From Tolypeutes matacus (taxonomy: Eukaryota > Chordata > Mammalia > Cingulata > Chlamyphoridae): a DNA stretch of 64,000 nucleotides. This document shows positions 58,078-64,000 of this stretch, one piece after another. A program made the translations under genes and the position numbers. Positions within the stretch are counted from its first letter, which is position 1. Each line of letters begins with the position of its first letter. Under the pieces are notes generated by a model. The model made no database searches. It saw only the letters and a list, made by a program, of their open reading frames with translations, and had not been told where the DNA came from. Where the stretch lies: assembly GCA_026826555.1 (NCBI GenBank), contig JAKSZT010054458.1, forward strand, positions 2,787,358 through 2,851,357, read 5' to 3'.

Positions 58078-58482
58078 ATGATGACTAGAGGGCACCAAAA
58101 AATTACAAACTACACCGAGAAACAGGAAGACATGAACGAGACCAATGAACAAACTAAAAACCAGGAGGAGATGCAGAACATCAAACAACTAATCAAAGCT
58201 TTCCAAACAAATATCATGGACCAACTTAATGAAGTGAAGGAAGAGATTAAGGATATTAAGAAGTTACTGGGAGAACATACTGTAGAAATTGTAAACATAC
58301 ATAAAAAGATAACAGATATGATGGTGATGAATGGCACAATCTAAGAAATCAAAAAGACACTGGATTCACACAATAGCAGATTTGAACAGTCAGAAGAAAG
58401 AATTAGTGATGTGGAAGACAATACATATGAAATCAAACAGATAGTAGAACAGATAGAAAAAAGTATAGAAAATACAAATACA
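58078..58482 (+). pseudogene. L1 ORF1 N-terminal half (coiled coil only)
   Basis: It starts ATG at 58078 (MMTRGHQKITNYTEKQEDMN). Heptad-rich sequence typical of the ORF1p coiled coil follows (LNEVKEEIKDIKKLLGEHTV, then [20 protein letters not shown]). A TAA at 58342-58344 interrupts it, but the same frame continues to about 58482. The RRM and C-terminal domain are missing: the frame runs directly into ORF2. Without the RRM the product could trimerise at most, not bind RNA normally. Confidence 0.85.
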
Positions 58483-59409
58483 TCAGGATTTACATTCTTC
58501 TCGAGTGCACATGGATCATACTTCAAGATAGACCACATGCTAGGCCACAGAACAACTCTCAATGAATTAAAAAAGAATGAGATTATACAAAGTAATTTCT
58601 CTGACCACAATGGAATGAATTTGGAAATCACTAAGGGCCAGAGAACCAGATTAGACACAAAGATATGGAAGTTAAACAATACACTTTTAGACAAACAGTG
58701 GGTCAAGCAGGAAATCTCAAAAGAAACCAGTAACTACCTTGAAACTAATGAAAATGACAGCACAACATATCTAAACCTATGGGATGCAGCGAAAGCTGTC
58801 CTGAGAGGGAAGTTCATAGCCATAAATACACATATTAAAAAAGAAGAAGGAGCTAAAATTGAAGACCTAACTGCACACTTGGAGGAATTGGAAAAACAAC
58901 AACAAACTAAACCTAAAGGAAGTAGAAAGAAGGAAATAACAAAGATTAGAGCAGTACTAAATGAAATAAAGGATAAGAAAGCACTAGAAAAAATAAACAA
59001 AACCAAAAGCTGGTTATTCGAGAAGAACAATAAAATTGAGAAACCCTTAGCCAGACTAACAAAGAAAAGGGGAGAACTGATGCAAATACACAAAATAAGG
59101 TATGAGCAAGGGGATATCACTACTGACCCCACAGAAATAAAGAGTACCATAAAAGGATACTTTGAAAAATTATATGCCAGTAAGAATGATAATTTAGAGG
59201 AAATGGACAAATTTGTAGAAACTCACAAACAGCCTACAGTGACAAAAGAAGAAATTGATGAACTCAACAGTCCAATTACAAGTAAAGAGATAGACTTTGT
59301 CATCAAAAACCTCCCAACTAAAAAGAGCCCAGGACCAGATGGCTTCACAGCTGAATTCTACCAGACATTCTGGAAAGAGCTAACACCAATTCTGCTTAAG
59401 CTCTTCTGA
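58411..59409 (+). pseudogene. In-frame ORF1::ORF2 fusion frame (332 codons)
   Basis: Residues 1-25 or so are ORF1 coiled coil. From about residue 27 the frame is ORF2: [18 protein letters not shown] and [12 protein letters not shown] are the end of the endonuclease domain, and later [20 protein letters not shown] is the start of the RT fingers. Only the last part of the endonuclease is kept, so the nuclease is inactive. The TGA at 59407 interrupts an otherwise continuing frame to 59649. Together with 58078 onward this is one frame of about 520 codons with two stops. Antisense frames over it are shadows. Confidence 0.85.
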
Positions 59410-59430
59410 AAAATAGAAGTAGAAGGAATA

Positions 59431-61683
59431 TTGCCTAACTCATTCTGTGATACCAATATTACCCTAATACCAAAACCAAACAAAGATACCACAAGAAAGG
59501 AAAATTACAAACCAATTTTTCTAATGAACCTAGACGCTAAAATCCTCAGCAAAATACTTGCTAATCGCATTCAACAACATATCAAAAGGATTATATACAC
59601 CATGACCAAATGGGTTTCATCCTGGGTATGCAAGGATGGTTCAGTATAAGAAAATCGATCAATGTAATACACCACATAAACAAATTGAAAGAAAAAAATC
59701 ACATGATCATCTCTATAGATGCAGAAAAATCATTCGACAAATACAGCACTCTTTCCTGATAAAAACAGGAAAAATTACAGGAACAGAAGGAAACTTTATG
59801 AATATGATAAATGGCATATATGAAAAACCCAAAGCTAACATCGTCTTCAATGGTCAAATCCTAAAAGCCTTCCCTCTGAGATCTGGAAAAAGACAAGGAT
59901 GCCCACTCCTATTTAACATTGTCTTAGAAGTACTTGCTCAAGCTCTGAGGCAAGAAAAACATGTAAAAGGCATCCAAGTTGGAAAAGAAGAAGTAAATAT
60001 TTCATTATTTGCAGTCGACATGCTCCTATATGTAGAAAGCCATGAGAAATTTACAACAGAGATTCTAGAACTTATAAAGGAGTTCAGAAATATCACAGTC
60101 TATAAGAGCAATGCTCAAAAATCAGTAGCATTTCTGTACACTAATAACGAGCAATCTGAGGAGAAAATCAAGAAAAAAATACCATTTAAAATAGTAACTA
60201 AAAGATTCAAATACCTAGGAATAAATTTAATTAAAGATGTAAACGACTTATATACAGAAAACTAGACAACACTGTTAAAGGAAATCAAAGAAGACTTAAG
60301 TAAATGGAAGAATATTCCCTGTTCATGGATAGGAAGACTAAACATCATCAAGATGTCTATCCTACCCAAACTAATCTACAGATTTAATGCAATCCCAATA
60401 AAAGTCAACACTGTATTTTTTAAGGAATTGGAAAAACTAACTACAAAATATATTTGGAAAAGTAAGAGGCCCCAAATTGCCAAAGACATATTGAAAAAGG
60501 AAAATGAAGTTGGAGGTATCACATTACCTGACTTTAAAACATACTACAAAGCTACAGTGCTCAAAACTGCATGATATTGGCAAAAGGGTAGACATACTGA
60601 CCAATGTATCTGAATTTAGGGTTCTGTTATAGATCCTCGCATATACAGTCATCTGTTATTTGATAAGGCCACCAAGCCCATTCAGTTGGGAGAGAATGTC
60701 CTCTTTAACAAGTGGTGCTTGGAGAACTGGATATCCATATCCAAAAGAATGAGAGAGGAATACCATCTCACACCTTATACAAAAATCAACTCAAGGTGGA
60801 TCAAAGATCTAAATATAAGAGCCAAAACCATAAAGACCTTGGAAGATAATGTAAGGAAACATCTATAGGACCTTGTGATAGGAAACGGTTTCATGAACTT
60901 CACAGCCAAAGCACGAGCAGCAAGAAAAAAAATAGAGAAATGGGATCTCCTAAAAATTAAAAACTTCTGCACCTCAAAAGATGTTATTAAGAAAATAAAA
61001 ATGCAGCCTACCCAAAGGGAGAAAATATTTGGCAACCGTATATCTGATAGGCGTCTAATATCCTGCATATATAAAGAAATTCTACACCTCAAAAATAAAA
61101 AGACAAACAACCCATTTAAAAAATGGGCAAGTGACCTAAAAAGACACTTCTCTACGGATGAAATACAAATGGCTAAAAACCATATGAAAAAATGCTCAAC
61201 ATTACTAGCTATTAGGGAAATGCAAATCAAAACTACAATGAGATACCATCTTACACCCATCAGAATAGCAATTATTACAAAAACAGCAGACTAAGTGTTG
61301 GAGAGGATGAAGGAATTGGAACCCTCATCCACTGCTGGTGTGATTGTGGAACGGTGCAGCCACTGTGGAGGACAGTTTGGTGGTTCCTCAGAAACTAACA
61401 ATAGATCTTCCGTATGATGCATCAATTCCACTGTTGGGTATATACCCAGAAGAATTGAAAGCAAAGACACAAACAGATATGCTCACCAATGTTCATAGCG
61501 GCATTGTTCACAATTGCCAAAAGTTGGAATCAATCCCAGTGCCCATCAACAGATGAATGGATAAACAAAATGTGGTACATACATATGATGGAATATTACT
61601 CAGCTGTAAGAAGGAATAAAGTGATAACACATGGAATAACATGGATGAATCTTGAAGACCTTATATTGAGTGAAGCAAGCTAG
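59431..61683 (+). pseudogene. L1 ORF2 reverse transcriptase and C-terminal region, broken
   Basis: RT palm and thumb plus C-terminus. 59431-59649 holds [20 protein letters not shown] and [15 protein letters not shown], then a frameshift at about 59595. After a small deletion near 59755, frame 59636-60265 holds QGCPLLFNIVLEVLAQALRQ and the catalytic box as SLFAVDM. The first aspartate of FADD is valine, which would inactivate RT. Later frames (60353-60574, 60686-60868, 60875-61294) share one phase, separated by single stops. Two more frameshifts precede the C-terminal end at 61683. It is decayed but still mostly readable. Confidence 0.85.
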
Positions 61684-62436
61684 GCATTAAAGGATGAACA
61701 TTATATGACCTCACTGATTTGAATTGAGGAAAATGAGCAGTCCCTGAGAGCCATTGTCTGAAAGATAGGTTAACAAGGGAGAGAAAGAGAAGAGAGGTTT
61801 GTGAGCCATCACTCATATGGACATAATCTATGGTAAAGTGATAAGAGTATAGTTGCATTTTGAAGGATAGGAAATGTGGGTAGTGATATTACTGGGTTTG
61901 GTTGTGCAGGATAGACAGGTTGGTAGATTAGGAAGGGCAGGCTAGAATACCCAGGATACTGGGGGGAGAGATGGGAGGGGGACTAGGTGCCTAAAAGGGG
62001 AGAATAATCAGCTTGTAAAGACCTCTTATTGCATGTAACTATGAATCTTGTCATCCAACGAGTCAAGACAGGGGAGTGTTATGTGCCCCAAGGGGATGGC
62101 GAGGAAGGAACAGAAAAGATCAAACAGGGAGTCTTTAGTGGTTAGGGGAAATGTTTTTCATACCTTATAGTAATGGAAACAGGACATGGTAAATATCAAC
62201 AAAATATTAAACTGTACCCTCTAAATTGTAAACTATACTGTAAACCATTGACAATGTTTAGTAGCTATGTTTCACTATCTGTATAACAGTTATAACAATG
62301 CTACCATCCATATAAAAAATGTTTTAATATGGGGTGAGGAAAGGGGAAGGAGGTTGGGTATATGAGAGTTTCTAGTATTCTGTGTGTGACTTTGCTGTGA
62401 CCTAAAACTTCTTTGAAAATTAAATGAAAAATTGGA
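61684..62436 (+). other. L1 3' UTR of the 56251 element
   Basis: It follows the ORF2 stop. Several short blocks are shared with the X1 3' end ('tgtaaaccattgac', 'atgtttagtagc') and a G-rich patch ('gatgggagggggacta'). It ends in A-rich 'aaaattaaatgaaaaa'. A true poly-A tail is not obvious here. 62437-62530 of uncertain origin follows. Confidence 0.65.
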
Positions 62437-62529
62437 AGACACTGGGGAGTGAGAGGGAGAAGGTGCCATGGTACAGACTGGACATCTGATAATGCAGTGA
62501 TAAAAGGAAAAAATAGTAATAATTAAAAA

Positions 62530-64000
62530 AAATTTTTTTTTTTTTTTTACCCATTTTTTGAATGTCCCAATCCTTTAATTTTATTTTAATTTTAGGTTTT
62601 TTTTCTGAGTTTCCATGTATTTTATCTCTTACATTTAAGCTTATCATTATTATTTCATTTTCCTATTAATTGTATTTGGCTATTATATGGGCTTCATCTT
62701 CAAGGAAGGTTTAGATACAGAAGGGATACAATGGGGGCAGTAGAGGATATTTGGTAGGGGGTGTCTGGGATGGGGGAGTTTCATGGGAGGATGTTCATCT
62801 GAATATACATGAGAGATATATAAAATTGTTCAAATGATCAAGGGGTGGGATATGGTCACAGTGGGTAGACAACCACTCATTAAATGAGGGAATACTGAAT
62901 TCCCAACCTCGAGAGCTCTGCCACATTCTCCAAGGGAGCAGCAACAGTCCCCCGAGTGCAGGGGCAGTGTCTGGCAAAGGAGGATGGTCCAATGATGTGA
63001 TCTTGTTATTGATGACTAGCCTTATGAGTCTTTGCTCTTGTAATTGAAACTTAGCCTATTGTTATGGGATGCCTAAGGGTTGCCACCTGAGAGTCTCCTT
63101 TTTGCTCAAATGTGGCCTCTCTCCAAGCCAAACTCATCATATGAATGCATTATCTTCCCCCCAATGTGGGACATGACCCCCGCCGATGAGCTTCCCTGGC
63201 AACGAGGGATTAATACCAAGTGCCAACTGGCAATATGACTGGAAAAAGACTGAATGAAAGGGGAGAAAGGTAAAGCCAAATGAGTTCATGTGGCTAAGAG
63301 ACTTCAAAGGGAGTCGGGAGGTCATCCCAGAGGTAATGCTTATGCACACCTCAGTAGGATCTCATAGAACACCAAAGTGGGTATCACCCCACACAGAGGG
63401 GCTCTTGAGGGCTCTGGAGACACCCAGGTCCTATATGGGGCAGGGTATAGCTCCAGAGATTGATGCCCTATCAGTGGGCTCTACTTTTGAATCTGTGCTC
63501 CTGAGAGTGACAGAGTTGGACTCAAATAAGTCCTCCCTGCATATGGTCCATCAGTCCCTTCTATTCAAACCTATATGTGATGCTGGAGTTTGTAGGTGTA
63601 CTTCCAGAGACTGGAGCCTTTCACCTGCCCATGTGCCAGCTGTGCCTGGAATCTCGGTGGAGCTGCAACTCCTACTCTACAGCTCAATGGACTCACCCAA
63701 GACACCTGGTGAGGAGATGATGATGGACAATGGCCATCCCAGGGAATGGATAGAGCCTGCAGCTGCAGGCAGAATAATCCCATCTATCATATCCATGGGA
63801 TATGGGCCCTCTCTCACTTGGAGGTGGAGTGGACATCATCATCCCAAACTCCTCAGGACTGGGGGAAGAGCTATGGACTAGCGTGGACTTAATGGTATTC
63901 TGTTGTAGACATATTGTGATTCAAGCAATTGAAGAAATTACAAGAGTGAGTTACAGCCAGTGGCCACTGGACACTTTCGGGGCAGGGAAGGGAAAAGCAA
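62530..64000 (+). mobile_element. Long X1 retroposon copy, 3' end beyond the window
   Basis: 63470-64000 is collinear with 53411-53840, and the last bases (cagtggccactggacac) match the interior of 4557-4997. The 3' half lies outside the window. It is the longest X1 copy here, extending the family to at least 1.3 kb upstream of its shared 3' region. The 5' limit is unclear: an A run meets a T run at about 62524-62547, then a T-rich stretch to about 62680. The 197-codon frame at 63288-63881 has no domain I know, and its counterpart at 53.4 kb is not open, so I do not call it a gene. Confidence 0.65.

Larger units (their letters stand above)
56251..62436 (+). mobile_element. Lineage L1, best preserved in the window, internally deleted
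   Basis: 5' UTR 56251-58077, starting near ggaagatggcatcgg (YY1-like). ORF1 N-terminal half 58078 to about 58480. In-frame junction to ORF2. ORF2 to 61683. 3' UTR from 61684 to about 62436, collinear with other L1 3' ends here ('gtaaactatactgtaaacca', 'gttgggtatatgagagtttc', 'cctaaaacttctttgaaaat'). At about 6.2 kb with a complete 5' UTR it is a near full-length insertion, minus the ORF1 C-terminal half and the ORF2 N-terminal endonuclease. It landed in the old L1 at 56250. The 3' flank is not old L1, so no TSD can be shown. Confidence 0.88.

Noticed and set aside
58734..59210. 158-codon minus frame (and 60775-61260 minus)
   Set aside because: Antisense shadows of L1 ORF2.
63288..63881. 197-codon frame as a novel gene
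   Set aside because: It lies in the X1 repeat. The homologous part at 53.4 kb is not open, composition is unremarkable, and there is no domain.

Overview
The window looks like intergenic or intronic DNA from a xenarthran mammal, most likely an armadillo (Dasypus-like). The main evidence is a set of tRNA-derived SINEs whose A/B boxes and 3' bodies fit the armadillo DAS SINE families as I remember them. Other support comes from lineage-looking L1 elements, a repeated roughly 0.6-kb solo LTR not known to me from other mammals, and old pan-mammalian repeats (Tigger1, MLT1, MLT2, L2, L1M). The sequence is AT-rich with poly-A/T tracts and microsatellites. I see no convincing host protein-coding exon, tRNA, rRNA or other host RNA gene. 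All long open frames are transposon coding remnants, their antisense shadows, or chance frames in repeats.

Layout. 0-9.6 kb: an L1-type 3' tail (minus), a DAS SINE, a solo LTR, a 5'-truncated repeat (called X1 here) with a 14-bp target-site duplication (TSD), an L2 scrap and the 5' half of an antisense L1. 9.9-11.2 kb: a retroposed unit with a 16-bp TSD that carries a composite SINE, which in turn contains a 13-unit, 25-bp minisatellite. 12-31 kb: two MLT1-like LTRs, an MLT2-like LTR, a second X1 copy, three pieces of one unnamed old repeat, two more SINEs, an exact 56-bp duplication (21773 and 25533) and a second copy of the solo LTR (minus). 32-46 kb: a young L1-type tail, a Tigger1 DNA transposon with its catalytic middle deleted, a third solo LTR with a perfect 5-bp TSD, L2 scraps and an old L1 3' UTR.

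46-64 kb is a dense nest of L1s. An L1MC-like 3' UTR is followed by an older L1 that is interrupted by a 3.5-kb lineage L1 (47982-51487, 13-bp TSD). That L1 has about eight tandem units of about 110 bp in its 5' UTR and two internal deletions. Next come a young L1-type tail, a degenerate old L1 (51986-56250) interrupted by another X1 copy, and a much better preserved L1 (56251-about 62436). The last has two 215-bp monomers in its 5' UTR, a long pyrimidine-rich segment, and an internal deletion that fuses ORF1 to ORF2 in frame. A long X1 copy runs off the right edge.

Nothing here forms a pathway. The activity visible is retrotransposition: L1 enzymes mobilising L1s, SINEs and X1, as shown by TSDs and A-tails. 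The best candidates for something undescribed are the X1 family, the two unrelated tandem-repeat 5' UTR designs in L1, the in-frame ORF1::ORF2 fusion, the SINE-borne minisatellite with recurring splice-donor-like motifs, and the exact 56-bp duplication. Repeat names are from memory of consensus sequences; no search was run.
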